Position numbers and translations under genes: made by a program | Assembly (NCBI RefSeq): GCF_030067705.1 | Contig: NZ_JASJEX010000002.1 | Location: 496,001-560,000 of the forward strand | Length of the DNA stretch: 64,000 nucleotides | Source: Kribbibacterium absianum | GTDB taxonomy: Bacteria > Actinomycetota > Coriobacteriia > Coriobacteriales > Atopobiaceae | Direction: 5' to 3' | In this document: one piece after another, positions 28,289 to 36,509 of the stretch | Numbering within the stretch: position 1 is the stretch's first letter | Layout: each line of letters starts with the position of its first letter | Notes under the pieces: model-generated | Seen by the model: only the letters and a program-made list of their open reading frames with translations | The model's database searches: none | Told to the model about the DNA's origin: nothing

Positions 28289-28393
28289 GCGCGAACCAAT
28301 CGTAGGAGAGTTCCGGGCGCCGGGGCGTTGGCCTCGGCGCCTTGCGCTCCGTGTCGTCCTTCCTGCTCGTTCGAGCCCTTGAAGGGGGCGGTC

Positions 28394-28915
28394 ATGAAGT
28401 TCGTCATAGCGTCCGACATTCACGGGTCCGCTTACTGGTGCGAGCGCCTCATGGAAGAGGTGGATCGCGAACAGCCGGATCGCCTGCTCCTTCTCGGCGA
28501 CATTCTGTATCACGGCCCGCGCAACGACCTGCCGCGCGACTATGCGCCCAAAAAGGTCATCGAGTTGCTCAGCCCGTGGGCCGACCGGATCGTCTGCGTT
28601 CGCGGCAACTGCGAGGCCGAGGTGGACCAGATGGTGCTGCCGTTCCCATGCCTGGCAGACTTCGCGCAGGTCTTCGATGACCAAGGCAACGGCCTGTACT
28701 TGACCCACGGCCACCTCTGGGGTCCGGGCAAGCTGCCGCCGCTGCCTGCGGGCACGCTGTTCCTGTACGGCCACACGCACGTCAAGGACGACCACGACGA
28801 GAACGGCGTGCGCGTGTTCAACCCGGGCAGCGTCTCGATTCCCAAGGACGGGTCGCACAGTTACGCCGTGTACGAGGATGGCAAGCTCGAGGCGCGCGTG
28901 CTCGACACGCGGTGA
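28394..28915 (+). CDS. yfcE: YfcE-type metallophosphoesterase
   Basis: 173 residues. Small cytosolic phosphodiesterase of the MPP fold. Metal ligands are in SDIHGS (residues 7-12), LGDILYHGPRN, VRGNCEAEVD, THGHLWGP and YGHTHVK, in the order and spacing of YfcE. ATG 28394 follows GAAGGGGGCG; the longer in-frame ORF enters a degenerate repeat (28354-28375) and is rejected. Physiological substrate is unknown for the family. Confidence 0.92.
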   Translation: MKFVIASDIHGSAYWCERLMEEVDREQPDRLLLLGDILYHGPRNDLPRDYAPKKVIELLSPWADRIVCVRGNCEAEVDQMVLPFPCLADFAQVFDDQGNGLYLTHGHLWGPGKLPPLPAGTLFLYGHTHVKDDHDENGVRVFNPGSVSIPKDGSHSYAVYEDGKLEARVLDTR

Positions 28916-28982
28916 GGAGCGGCTTGCGGCCGTGTGTGCGGGCCTTCATGAATCGTTGACTCCCGTATATGGTGTGGTCGTC

Positions 28983-29077
28983 CGTTCTTCCTGCTGTTCC
29001 GACGGGCGTGTCCTTCGTGCCAGGCGCCTCTCGCGTTCATCTTGTCGAGGCGCGTCCGTTCTTCCTGCCAATGCGAC
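28983..29077 (+). repeat. family A repeats, two forward copies
   Basis: Copies at 28983-29003 and 29057-29077 (the second with CCAATGCGAC), in the leader of the small helical protein gene. Confidence 0.85.
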
Positions 29078-29136
29078 GATTCTCTCGGTGGGGGTACCTA
29101 AGGGATGTCCCCAACCACCGAACGGAAGGAGCCGCT

Positions 29137-29409
29137 ATGGGCTTCGAGGACTTGAAGGACAGTCTGGAGGAGAGTGCCAAGGACGCGCTGAAGGGCGCAA
29201 AGGACGGAATCAGCGGCGCCGCGCAACATGTGGCGGACGAGGCGCGCAAGAAGGCCGACGAGGCGGAGCTCAAGCTCGACGCCGACAAGCTTCGCGGTCA
29301 GGCCGCAGAGGCCGCCCAGCAACTGGGCGAGCAGGCGAAGGCTGCGGGGCAGTCCATCGCTGACAAGGCCTCCCAGCTCAAGGACCAGGTGGCAGAGAAG
29401 CTGCAATAG
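29137..29409 (+). CDS. small amphipathic helical protein, function unknown
   Basis: 90 residues, no hydrophobic segment, rich in Ala, Lys, Glu and Asp. Nearly the whole chain reads as an amphipathic helix with 11-residue-like AKDALKG / AADEARKK style units, similar in composition to LEA-type or YtxH/CsbD-like stress proteins. ATG 29137 follows GGAAGGAG with good spacing and a GC-rich hairpin terminator lies 28 bp downstream, so this is a real single-gene unit. I do not recognise a specific family. Confidence 0.8.
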   Translation: MGFEDLKDSLEESAKDALKGAKDGISGAAQHVADEARKKADEAELKLDADKLRGQAAEAAQQLGEQAKAAGQSIADKASQLKDQVAEKLQ

Positions 29410-29436
29410 GGCGAACGGCTGGCGCCAGTCGCACGG

Positions 29437-29461
29437 GGGCTCGCTTCGGCGGGCCCTTTTT
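29437..29461 (+). terminator. Rho-independent terminator
   Basis: GGGCTCGC TTCG GCGGGCCC hairpin (29437-29456) followed by TTTTT. Its T-run overlaps the start of a degenerate family A copy (TTTTTCATGCTG). Confidence 0.85.
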
Positions 29462-29576
29462 CATGCTGATCCGGACGTCCTTTGGTCGAGGCGCCTGCGC
29501 GCAACGGCAGGAAAAACAGGGTCTCGCAACAGCAGGAAGAACGATGAGGCCAGGTCTCGCAACGACAGGAAGAACG
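29455..29576. repeat. family A cluster, four copies
   Basis: Degenerate forward copy at 29455-29475, reverse copies 29499-29518, 29523-29543 and 29555-29576. They lie between the helical-protein terminator and the convergent ClC gene stop. Confidence 0.8.
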
Positions 29577-29587
29577 GCACAGGCGTG

Positions 29588-31267
29588 TCACTCCGGCCGT
29601 ACGTGATCGCGCAGCGACGCCGCCTCGGTCTTCTCGGCCAAGCCCTTAAGCTCGGGATTCTCGCCAAGCGTTGCGTACAGGTGCGCCGCGATGTCCGGAT
29701 GCAGGTCGAGGCTCTTTTCGAGCGCTCCGCGCAGCGCCGGGTCTTCCTTCACCAGGGTCGCAAAGTCGGCCTGTGCCTGCGGGTTCTTTTCGATGGCTTG
29801 CGACAGCGACTGGGCCAACTTCGGGTTCTGTTCCAGGGCCTGTCCAATGCGCTCCGCCGGCACCACCTCTGCGAGCGCCCCAGACCCCCTGATCAGCGGG
29901 CTCTGCCCGCGCCCGGTGCCCAGCGTCTTGAACACTGCTGGCGCAGGGCGCCCCAGCAGCTGACAGAGCAGGGTGATCGGCCGTCCGAGCCCCGCCCGGT
30001 ACAGCATGGTGTACACGCGTTCCCGCAGCAGTCTGGTATGCCCCGCCACGTTCTGGCCGTATAGGCCGACGTCGCGGCTGCCCGCGAATGCGATGACCAC
30101 GGCAATGTCATAGAACCAGAAACCGTCCCATCCAAAAAGCTCGCAGCCCAGGAAGATGGCGGACCACGGGCACCGTGCCCCTGCGGCGAGGAACGCGAGC
30201 ATGCCGAGGCCTGCCATGAGCGGCACGTACGCGTTCGTGAGTGTCGCCAGCGAGCTGCCGAGCAGCGCTCCGACGATCAGGAGGGGCGTGATCTCGCCGC
30301 CCACGAGGCCGAAACCGAGCGACACCACCGTGAGCACCCCTTTGAAGACCCAGGCCTCGGCGGGCGCCGTGCCGGCGAACGCGCTGCTCAGCAGCTCCTC
30401 GCCGGTGCCGGCGTACAGCGTCCAGTCCAGCCCGAGCACTGCGGCGCACACGAGTATGCCGCCGACACAAACGCCCAGGTACGGTCGATGGAGCTTGGTC
30501 CGCACGAGCGAGCGGGCGCTCGAGACCGCCCAGCTGTACAGCGCGCCGCCGATCGCGCAGGCAGCGCCGATGAGCGCGGCGTGCGCGGCCGTTTCCCAGG
30601 TCAAGGTGAGGATCGGTGTCATCGGGACCACGATGGAGACGCCCGCCACGCGCGCCAGGCCGGCGGCCACGAACGCGGTGAGCAGAAGCGTCGGCACGTG
30701 TTGGGGCCGCGTGGAGTTGAGCCGCAGCAGCTCGAGCACAAACGCGACGGCGGCGAGCGGCGCTGTGAACAGGGCGGCGACGAGCGCCGTGAGTCCGACG
30801 GCCGCGCCGTAGCCGTAGCAGGGGCGCTCCTCGTTCGAGCCGGGTGCGGGCTCCGTGACGCGAAACCTTCCGACGAGCCCGCTGCCGAGCGCGGCGCCGA
30901 CCTCCATGGCGGTGGCCGTCTTGCCCACGGACGCGCCGCCGGCGAGGCTCGCGCACGTGCCGAGCAACGCCGCCGGTGCGAGGTGCGGATCCACGCGCTG
31001 GTCGTCGCGGATGTCGCGGATCACGTCGCCGGGCGTCACGTGGGCCTTGAGGCCGAGCCTTTGGAAGAGCCAGACCGACGCTGCACCGAGCGCCGGCAGC
31101 GCGAAGAGCCAGAGCGGCTGTCCTTGCCACAGCCCGTTCGCCCAATTGCATGCCAAAACGAGCACCACCGACGCTGCGGCGCCGATGATGCCCATGGCCA
31201 ACGAGAACCACACGCGCCGCCACGGGTGCTGGCCGCGGAGGTACGCGATAACTGCGGAAGCATTCAT
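29588..31267 (-). CDS. ClC-type chloride channel/transporter family protein with repeat tail
   Basis: 559 residues, 10 or more hydrophobic segments. GGASVGKTATAMEVGAALG aligns with the ClC filter motif (G-S-V-G-R-E-G-P) but the gating glutamate position is Thr; GGEITPLLIVGALLGSS corresponds to the later G-x-F-x-P motif. The membrane part ends near residue 420, then a soluble tail holds five consecutive 14-residue units each with Pro at position 4 (bases about 29624-29833). ATG 31267 begins MNASAVIAYL; no strong ribosome site is visible. The longer in-frame ORF is translated repeat. Ion specificity is unknown. Confidence 0.82.
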   Translation of the reverse strand: MNASAVIAYLRGQHPWRRVWFSLAMGIIGAAASVVLVLACNWANGLWQGQPLWLFALPALGAASVWLFQRLGLKAHVTPGDVIRDIRDDQRVDPHLAPAALLGTCASLAGGASVGKTATAMEVGAALGSGLVGRFRVTEPAPGSNEERPCYGYGAAVGLTALVAALFTAPLAAVAFVLELLRLNSTRPQHVPTLLLTAFVAAGLARVAGVSIVVPMTPILTLTWETAAHAALIGAACAIGGALYSWAVSSARSLVRTKLHRPYLGVCVGGILVCAAVLGLDWTLYAGTGEELLSSAFAGTAPAEAWVFKGVLTVVSLGFGLVGGEITPLLIVGALLGSSLATLTNAYVPLMAGLGMLAFLAAGARCPWSAIFLGCELFGWDGFWFYDIAVVIAFAGSRDVGLYGQNVAGHTRLLRERVYTMLYRAGLGRPITLLCQLLGRPAPAVFKTLGTGRGQSPLIRGSGALAEVVPAERIGQALEQNPKLAQSLSQAIEKNPQAQADFATLVKEDPALRGALEKSLDLHPDIAAHLYATLGENPELKGLAEKTEAASLRDHVRPE

Positions 31268-31289
31268 GGCGGGTCTGTACCCGCGCCGG

Positions 31290-31402
31290 CGTTCTTCCTG
31301 CTGTTTCGAGAACCGGCGGGGCGGGATGCACGGAATAGCAGGAAGAACGGGCACGATCGAAACAGCAGGAAGAACGAGCCGGTCGAAACGGCAGGAAGAA
31401 CG
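31290..31402. repeat. family A cluster, four copies
   Basis: Forward 31290-31310, reverse 31330-31350, 31358-31376 and 31383-31402, between the ClC start and the aldolase stop. Confidence 0.85.
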
Positions 31403-31416
31403 AGCGGGCCTGGCGG

Positions 31417-32268
31417 TTAGGCGCGGCCCGCGCAGCCCAGGTTCTCCATGTGGTCGCCCACGAGCTTCGTGATCTGAGCCATGCCCGCCGTGGCAGGTTT
31501 TTTCGGGTCAAAGCACTCGGGGTTCTCGGCCATGTAGCCCATAAAGCCCCGGGTGTAGACCTGCCGCAGCTCGGTCGCGTAGTTCACCTTGCAGATGCCG
31601 TTCGCGATGGCCTCGCGCACCTGCTCGTCGGGCACGCCGCTCGTTCCATGCAGCACCAGCGGCACGTCCACCCGTGCGGCGATGGCCTTCACGATGTCCT
31701 GCTCGATGTGCGGCGTGCCGTGGTACACGCCGTGCGCGGTGCCAACGCCGATGGCGAGGCTCGTGCAGCCGGTGCGCCAGACGAACTCCTCGGCCTCATC
31801 GGGGTCGGTGAAGGGGTTGCCCTGGCCGCTGTCCGGGCCGTCGTCCTCCTTGCCTCCGACTTTCCCTAGCTCTGCCTCCACGGGGATTCCCATCGCGGCG
31901 CCGACGCGCGCGACGGCCTCGGTCTTGGCGATGTTCTCCTCGAAGGGGTCGTGGGATCCGTCGATCATCACCGAGGTATAACCGGCGTGCATGGCCTGCA
32001 TGCAAAGGTCGAAGGAGCTGCCGTGGTCCAGATGCAGCGCGACGGGCACGCTGGCATTCTCGGCGGCAGCGCGCACCATGCCGTAGAAGTACTCCATCGA
32101 CGCATACTTGAGCGTGCCCGGCGTGGTCTGCATAATCACGGGCGCGCGCTTCTCCTCGGCGGCCTTGACCACCGCCATGACGAACTCAAGATTTTCGACA
32201 TTGAAAGCACCCACCGCATAGTGGTTCGTCTGGGCGCTCTTCAGCATGTCTGTGGTGGTGACGAGCAT
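31417..32268 (-). CDS. class II ketose-bisphosphate aldolase (fructose/tagatose type)
   Basis: 283 residues. Zinc-dependent aldolase cleaving fructose 1,6- or tagatose 1,6-bisphosphate to triose phosphates. ALHLDHGSSFD carries the zinc and catalytic residues, ELGKVGGKEDD the loop, IGVGTAHGVYHG and LHGTSGVPDEQV the remaining ligands. ATG 32268 follows GCAAAGGAG. The length and motifs fit GatY/KbaY as well as Fba. Because galactitol and galactose 6-phosphate genes lie 9-17 kb away, it could serve as tagatose-bisphosphate aldolase, but it may simply be the glycolytic enzyme. Confidence 0.93.
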   Translation of the reverse strand: MLVTTTDMLKSAQTNHYAVGAFNVENLEFVMAVVKAAEEKRAPVIMQTTPGTLKYASMEYFYGMVRAAAENASVPVALHLDHGSSFDLCMQAMHAGYTSVMIDGSHDPFEENIAKTEAVARVGAAMGIPVEAELGKVGGKEDDGPDSGQGNPFTDPDEAEEFVWRTGCTSLAIGVGTAHGVYHGTPHIEQDIVKAIAARVDVPLVLHGTSGVPDEQVREAIANGICKVNYATELRQVYTRGFMGYMAENPECFDPKKPATAGMAQITKLVGDHMENLGCAGRA

Positions 32269-32345
32269 GGTGGGCTCCTTTGCTGCTGACCTTAACCGTT
32301 GCCAAGACCCTAACACGGACAGAAATGCCTGTTCAGGGCAGCATT

Positions 32346-32434
32346 CGCGCAATGGCAGGAAAAACGGGGCGCGGTTGCTTGCGTTTTGCCGCACGCTGTC
32401 GCCATTCCCTCCCCGTTCTTCCTGCCGTTCCGAG
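32346..32434. repeat. family A copies in a divergent gap
   Basis: Reverse copy 32346-32367 and forward copy 32414-32434, back in the region between the aldolase and the divergent DeoR gene. Confidence 0.8.
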
Positions 32435-32538
32435 CGCCACAAGAGAAGTGCTTTCGAGAGCTGTCGTTGAGTTCCGATAATGCTTCGGTCTGAGTTACGG
32501 TATCTTCACAATCGTCCTCACGTCGAGAGAGGGGCTCC

Positions 32539-33321
32539 ATGTCCGATCACGCCTTCGCGGACCAACGCCGCTCGGCGATCCTCGCGCTCCTTGACCGCGA
32601 CACGAGCGTCCGGGTGGCCGACCTGGCGCGCGAGCTTGATGTTTCGACCGTGACCATCCGCTCGGACCTGGACGTGCTCGAGCGAGCGGGGAAGCTGCGG
32701 CGCACCCACGGGGGCGCGGTGGCGCTGGGACGGTCGGTCACGGTGTCCGTGCAGGACCGCCGGGTCAACGTGAACGCGGAGGCCAAACGGGCCATCGCGC
32801 GCGAGGCGGCGTCGTGGGTCAAGGACGGCCAGTCGATCCTGCTGGACTCCGGGACCACGGCGCTCGAGGTGGCGCGGGCGCTGGTGGACCGCGAGGGCAT
32901 CACGGTGGTGACGGCGGACCTTACGGTTGCCGACCTTATCGACAAGGCGCTTCCGGGCGTCGAGGCGGTGCTGCTCGGCGGCGTTGTTCGCAAGGGGCAT
33001 CGGTACGTGACCGGGCCGGTGACGCTGGCCGCCCTCGGCATGCTGCACGCGGACTGGGCGTTCATCTGCCCCACGGCCATGGTGCCCGGGCGTGGGTTCA
33101 TGACCAACTTTGCGCCGATGGCCGAGGTCAAAAGCGCGATGCTGGATTCGGCCACCCGCCGTGCGGCGCTGGCCGACGTCACCAAGGTGGGCGCGTCCGG
33201 CCTCGTGCGCTTTGCCGGGGCGGAGGACGTGGACCTGCTCCTGTGCGACGCGGATCCCGGCGCCGACCTGCGTGGGTACCTGTCCGAGAAGAACAGCGAG
33301 CTCAAGGTGGTTGCAGCGTGA
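32539..33321 (+). CDS. DeoR/GlpR family transcriptional regulator
   Basis: 260 residues. N-terminal helix-turn-helix RVADLARELDVSTVTIRSDLDVLERAGKL (split here only by function: recognition helix near VSTVTIRSDL) and the HGGAV hinge, then the DeoR sugar-phosphate sensor domain with LLDSGTTALEVARAL and LLGGVVRKGHRYVTGP. GAGAGAGGGG precedes ATG 32539. The HAD phosphatase start overlaps its stop by 4 nt, so they form an operon. It is divergent from the aldolase and may regulate it; effector unknown. Confidence 0.92.
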   Translation: MSDHAFADQRRSAILALLDRDTSVRVADLARELDVSTVTIRSDLDVLERAGKLRRTHGGAVALGRSVTVSVQDRRVNVNAEAKRAIAREAASWVKDGQSILLDSGTTALEVARALVDREGITVVTADLTVADLIDKALPGVEAVLLGGVVRKGHRYVTGPVTLAALGMLHADWAFICPTAMVPGRGFMTNFAPMAEVKSAMLDSATRRAALADVTKVGASGLVRFAGAEDVDLLLCDADPGADLRGYLSEKNSELKVVAA

Positions 33322-34124
33322 AACTCATCATGTCCGACATCGACGGGACCATTCTTCCCTGGGGCGACCACGTGGTCCCAGAGCGCACGCGCCAGGTGAT
33401 TCGCGACGCACAGGCGGCGGGCCATGTGGTGGGGCCGGCGTCCGGTCGCGCGCGGGAGTGGATCGCGCCCTTCTTCGCGGGCGAGGAGGACTGCTACGCC
33501 ACCTGCATCGCGGTGAACGGCCTCGAGGTGTGGTTGCAGGGCGAACGGGTGCTCAAGAAGACGATGGACCCTGCGGCCGTCCGCATGGCGGTCGATTTGC
33601 TGGAGGACGTGCCGGGCACGGGGCTCCTGTGCTTTGAGGGCGGCCATCCGGTGCTGGTTTGTGGCTCGCGCGACGACCTGGCCGTCGCTTTCCCGCGCTA
33701 CGCCGACATCTGCACGCCCGGGTCGGTGCCCGACGCCCCTGTGGAGAAGGCGAACGTGTTCGTGAACGGCGACCTGGACGAGACGCGCCGGGTGGTCGCG
33801 CTGCTCAACGACGCGGTGGACGGCCTGGATTTCGACGTGGCGCAGCCGGGGTTCTCGAACGTCATGCCGGCCGGCTGGAACAAGGGCCAAGCGCTTGTGT
33901 GGCTGCGCGACCGGTTGGGCGTGGCGCCGGAGGACGTGTTCGTCTTTGGGGACGCCGGCAACGACCTGCCGATGCTGGAAGTGGTCGAGAACTCGGTAGC
34001 CGTGGCGAACGCGCTGCCGGAAGCGGCCGCAGCGGCGAAGTGGCACATCGGGTCGGTGGAGACGGGCGCTGTGGCCGATGCGATCGAAGCACTGGCGGAG
34101 GGGGCATGGCCGTTCTCGGAATGA
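33318..34124 (+). CDS. Cof-type HAD hydrolase
   Basis: 268 residues from GTG 33318, giving VKLIMSDIDGTILPWG, the standard Cof-family opening with the nucleophile aspartate in DIDGT. GPASGRAREW (motif II), NKGQALVWL (motif III lysine) and FVFGDAGNDLPMLEVVENSVAVANA (motif IV) follow. These enzymes dephosphorylate sugar phosphates or small phosphorylated metabolites. It overlaps the DeoR stop (GTGA) and is probably controlled by it. Confidence 0.9.
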   Translation: MKLIMSDIDGTILPWGDHVVPERTRQVIRDAQAAGHVVGPASGRAREWIAPFFAGEEDCYATCIAVNGLEVWLQGERVLKKTMDPAAVRMAVDLLEDVPGTGLLCFEGGHPVLVCGSRDDLAVAFPRYADICTPGSVPDAPVEKANVFVNGDLDETRRVVALLNDAVDGLDFDVAQPGFSNVMPAGWNKGQALVWLRDRLGVAPEDVFVFGDAGNDLPMLEVVENSVAVANALPEAAAAAKWHIGSVETGAVADAIEALAEGAWPFSE

Positions 34125-34144
34125 CGGTCTCGAGCTGCGGTTTT

Positions 34145-34230
34145 CGTTCTTCCTGCTAAAGCGACAGCATCAGGTTTCGTTCTACCTGCTAAAGCGGAGC
34201 CATCAGCGTCCGTTCTTCCTGCCAAAGCGA
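34145..34230 (+). repeat. family A repeats, three forward copies
   Basis: 34145-34164, 34178-34197 and 34211-34230, all of the (CTA/CCA)AAGCG subtype; the first two are preceded by an extension (T/A)G(C)GGTTTTCG also seen next to other copies of this subtype. Confidence 0.85.
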
Positions 34231-34248
34231 CGCGTGACAAGGAGTCCC

Positions 34249-34740
34249 ATGTCCCACACCCTTCGGCCGGCCACGGTCGACGATCTTCCTGCCGTTTCGA
34301 CGGTCTTCTCGGCGGCTCGGCGGTTCATGGCCGATCATGGCAACCCAACGCAATGGGGAGCGTCGTATCCGCCCGCAGGACTGCTCGAGAGCGACGTGGC
34401 GGCCGGCCGCGCCCATGTCTTCGTGGACAAAGGCGGCCGCGTGCATGGTTACGTTTCGATCGAGGCCGCCCCGGACCCCACCTACGGCACGATCGACGGC
34501 GCGTGGCTGCAGGGCGGCCCTTATGCGACCATCCATCGCATTGCAACGGACGGTAGTTTCCATGGGGCATTGGCGATGGCGCTCGGGCAGGCGCGCTCCT
34601 TGGCGGCCGCCGTCCGTCTCGACACCCACGCGGACAACGTCCCCATGCAACGCGCCGCCGAGGTGCTCGGGTTCCAACGCTGCGGCACCATCTGGGTGGA
34701 AGACGGCAGCCCGCGCATTGCCTACGAGCTTCTCGGCTGA
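34249..34740 (+). CDS. GNAT family N-acetyltransferase
   Basis: 163 residues. LRPATVDDLPAVSTVFSAARRFM is the usual GNAT opening; WGASYP, VHGYVSIE, IHRIATDG and the late RLDTHADNVPMQRAAEVLGFQRCGTIWV are typical of small-molecule acetyltransferases. ATG 34249 follows ACAAGGAG. The codons for DDLPAVST coincide with a family A copy (34281-34301, one mismatch). Substrate unknown. Confidence 0.88.
   Translation: MSHTLRPATVDDLPAVSTVFSAARRFMADHGNPTQWGASYPPAGLLESDVAAGRAHVFVDKGGRVHGYVSIEAAPDPTYGTIDGAWLQGGPYATIHRIATDGSFHGALAMALGQARSLAAAVRLDTHADNVPMQRAAEVLGFQRCGTIWVEDGSPRIAYELLG
34281..34301 (+). repeat. family A copy at the start of the GNAT gene
   Basis: CGATCTTCCTGCCGTTTCGA, one base off the consensus of gap copies such as 32414. 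It encodes part of DDLPAVST, which is also a natural GNAT sequence, so chance cannot be excluded. Confidence 0.55.
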
Positions 34741-34747
34741 GCCCTCC

Positions 34748-34863
34748 CGTTCTTCATGCTGTTTCGCGCACGGCTCTTCTGGCCTGCTGTCTCGCAACGG
34801 CAGGAAGAACGGGAGGCTCGCAACAGCAGGAAGAACGGGGGCTCGCAACAGCAGGAAGAACGG
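34748..34863. repeat. family A cluster, four copies
   Basis: Forward 34748-34768, reverse 34791-34812, 34817-34838 and 34842-34863; the three reverse copies are nearly head-to-tail. Confidence 0.85.
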
Positions 34864-34874
34864 CCGCGCCGCCC

Positions 34875-34907
34875 CCTTGACGTTGACGTCGCGTCAGGCC
34901 TTAGCCT
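34875..34907 (+). promoter_or_regulatory. MerR-type operator-promoter
   Basis: TTGACG (34877-34882), 19-bp spacer, TAGCCT (34902-34907). The long spacer and the inverted ends CCTTGACG / CGTCAGG are the hallmark of MerR-activated promoters. It lies 27 nt before the MerR gene, implying self-regulation. Confidence 0.65.
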
Positions 34908-34933
34908 CGGGACGACGGTGACGAGGAGCGCCC

Positions 34934-35701
34934 ATGAAGACGGACTACACCATCGGCGAGCTGGCTGCCCTGTCCGGCGTGAGCCAGCGCACCCTGCGCC
35001 ATTACGAGGCAAAGGGGCTGCTGGCGCCGCGCCGCCAGGCCAACGGCTATCGCGTGTACGGCTCGAAGGACGTGGAGCGCCTGCAGCAGGTGCTGCTCTA
35101 CCGGGCTTGCGGGCTCTCGCTCGAGACCATCCGCGCCCTGCTGGACGACCCGGCCCATGACGAGGCGGCCGTCCTTCGCAAGCATGTGGCCGCGCTGGAG
35201 CAGCGCCAACGGGATTTGGCGCGCCTCATCGGCACCGTCCGAAAGACCATCGACCATCTGGAAGGAAGGCGGGACATGACGGACAAGGAACGGTTCGAGG
35301 GGTTGCCGGCGCAGTGGGTGGCGCAGAACGAGGAGCGCTACGGGGCGGAGGCCCGCGAGCGCTACGGCGACGAGGCGGTGGATGCGAGCAACGGGATGGT
35401 GCTGTCCATGAGCGCGGAGGACCAGGCGCGGTTCCGCGCCCTAAGCGACGAGGTGTTCGAGCGTCTGCGAGCAGCGATGGCGACCGGAGACCCGGCGGGT
35501 TCAGAGGCCGCGCGGCTCTGCGAGGCGCATCGCGACTGGCTGTGCATGACCTGGCCGGCCGACGCCTATAGCCTCGAGGCCCATCGCGGGCTCGGGCAGC
35601 TGTACGTGGTCGACGAGCGGTTCCAGCGCTACTACGACGGGCCGTGTGGGGCTGGCGCCGCGGCGTTTCTCCGTGACGCGCTCGACGCGTGGGAGGGGTA
35701 G
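34934..35701 (+). CDS. MerR family regulator with TipAS-type ligand-binding domain
   Basis: 255 residues. N-terminal MerR DNA-binding domain (YTIGELAALSGVSQRTLRHY, GLLAPRRQANGYRVY), a coiled-coil dimer helix around residues 75-115, then a TipAS-like helical domain (about 125-250) with RYGDEAVDAS and a late YYDGPCGAGAAAFLRDALDAW. TipA and Mta-type proteins sense drugs through this domain and activate resistance or efflux. A MerR-type promoter lies directly upstream. GACGAGGAG precedes ATG 34934. A GNAT gene follows; an MFS permease is 0.8 kb on. Confidence 0.9.
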   Translation: MKTDYTIGELAALSGVSQRTLRHYEAKGLLAPRRQANGYRVYGSKDVERLQQVLLYRACGLSLETIRALLDDPAHDEAAVLRKHVAALEQRQRDLARLIGTVRKTIDHLEGRRDMTDKERFEGLPAQWVAQNEERYGAEARERYGDEAVDASNGMVLSMSAEDQARFRALSDEVFERLRAAMATGDPAGSEAARLCEAHRDWLCMTWPADAYSLEAHRGLGQLYVVDERFQRYYDGPCGAGAAAFLRDALDAWEG

Positions 35702-35735
35702 CGCGTCGGATGGTTCGCGATTCTAGGGAGGTCTG

Positions 35736-36332
35736 ATGACGACGATCGACCCGCGTTTCGACTACTGCGAGCTGCTGCTTCAGCACGATAACCCGGCGCA
35801 GGTGCCCGCTCCGTCACTGCCCGAGGGCTACGCTGTCGCCTCCGACCCGCTGGCGTATCGCGACGCGTGGGTTGCGCTGATGGGTGAGCTTCGGTTTCCG
35901 GGCGACCTCGACGAGCACCGCGCCCACTGGGCGGCCATGACCGAGACCGATCCCGAGCTGTTCTCGCGCTACAGCGCGTTCGTTGTCGATGAGCAGGGCG
36001 ATCTGGCCGCCACGTGCAGCCTGTGGCCGGGTCGACACTTCTCGCCCGAGCGCCTGCGCATTCATTGGGTGATGACGAGCCCGTCCCACCAGCGGAAGGG
36101 CCTGGCTCGGGTGGCCGTGGCCGAGTGCTGCCGTCGCTTTGCCGCCGACAAGCCCGGCGAGCCGCTGTACCTCTCGACGCAGGCGCAGTCGTGGCCCGCG
36201 ATTCGGCTATACGAGAGCATGGGGTTCGCGCCGTATGAGGGCGCGTGGTCTGATCGCACGGCCGAGCAGTCCGCAGCGGACTGGGCCGAGGCGCGCCGCC
36301 TGGTGCGCGAAGTGGCGGGCGCGGAGGTCTAA
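35736..36332 (+). CDS. GNAT family N-acetyltransferase
   Basis: 198 residues. The acetyl-CoA loop is in WVMTSPSHQRKGLARVAVAECC and the late LYLSTQAQSWPAIRLYESMGF is the usual GNAT C-terminal strand. GGGAGG precedes ATG 35736. It follows the TipAS-type MerR gene by 34 bp and is probably in its operon. Substrate unknown. A family B repeat follows the stop within 5 bp. Confidence 0.88.
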   Translation: MTTIDPRFDYCELLLQHDNPAQVPAPSLPEGYAVASDPLAYRDAWVALMGELRFPGDLDEHRAHWAAMTETDPELFSRYSAFVVDEQGDLAATCSLWPGRHFSPERLRIHWVMTSPSHQRKGLARVAVAECCRRFAADKPGEPLYLSTQAQSWPAIRLYESMGFAPYEGAWSDRTAEQSAADWAEARRLVREVAGAEV

Positions 36333-36336
36333 CCCC

Positions 36337-36402
36337 GTGGACGCTTCGGAGAGAGCCGTTTGTCCACGGTTGGACAGTTGGCTCTCTCCGAAGCGTCCAC
36401 GC
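36337..36402. repeat. family B repeat, facing pair
   Basis: Forward unit GTGGACGCTTCGG-AGAGAGCC-GTTTGTCCAC (36337-36366) and an inverted unit (about 36371-36402) ending CGAAGCGTCCACG. Each unit starts GTGGAC and ends GTCCAC, so single units are also self-complementary at their ends. Confidence 0.85.
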
Positions 36403-36509
36403 CTCCGTGACCTGCGGTGACGAAAAACGGGCAAAGTTGGCCGGCTCTGTCGTTCTCTCCGGTGCTAGCATCTGCAAACGTTGTCACATTCCTGAACCCG
36501 GAGGAACCG

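Noticed and set aside
36417-36509. Upstream GTG start for the MFS permease
   Set aside because: No ribosome site and the added residues are not family-like; TTG 36510 has CGGAGGAA at ideal spacing.
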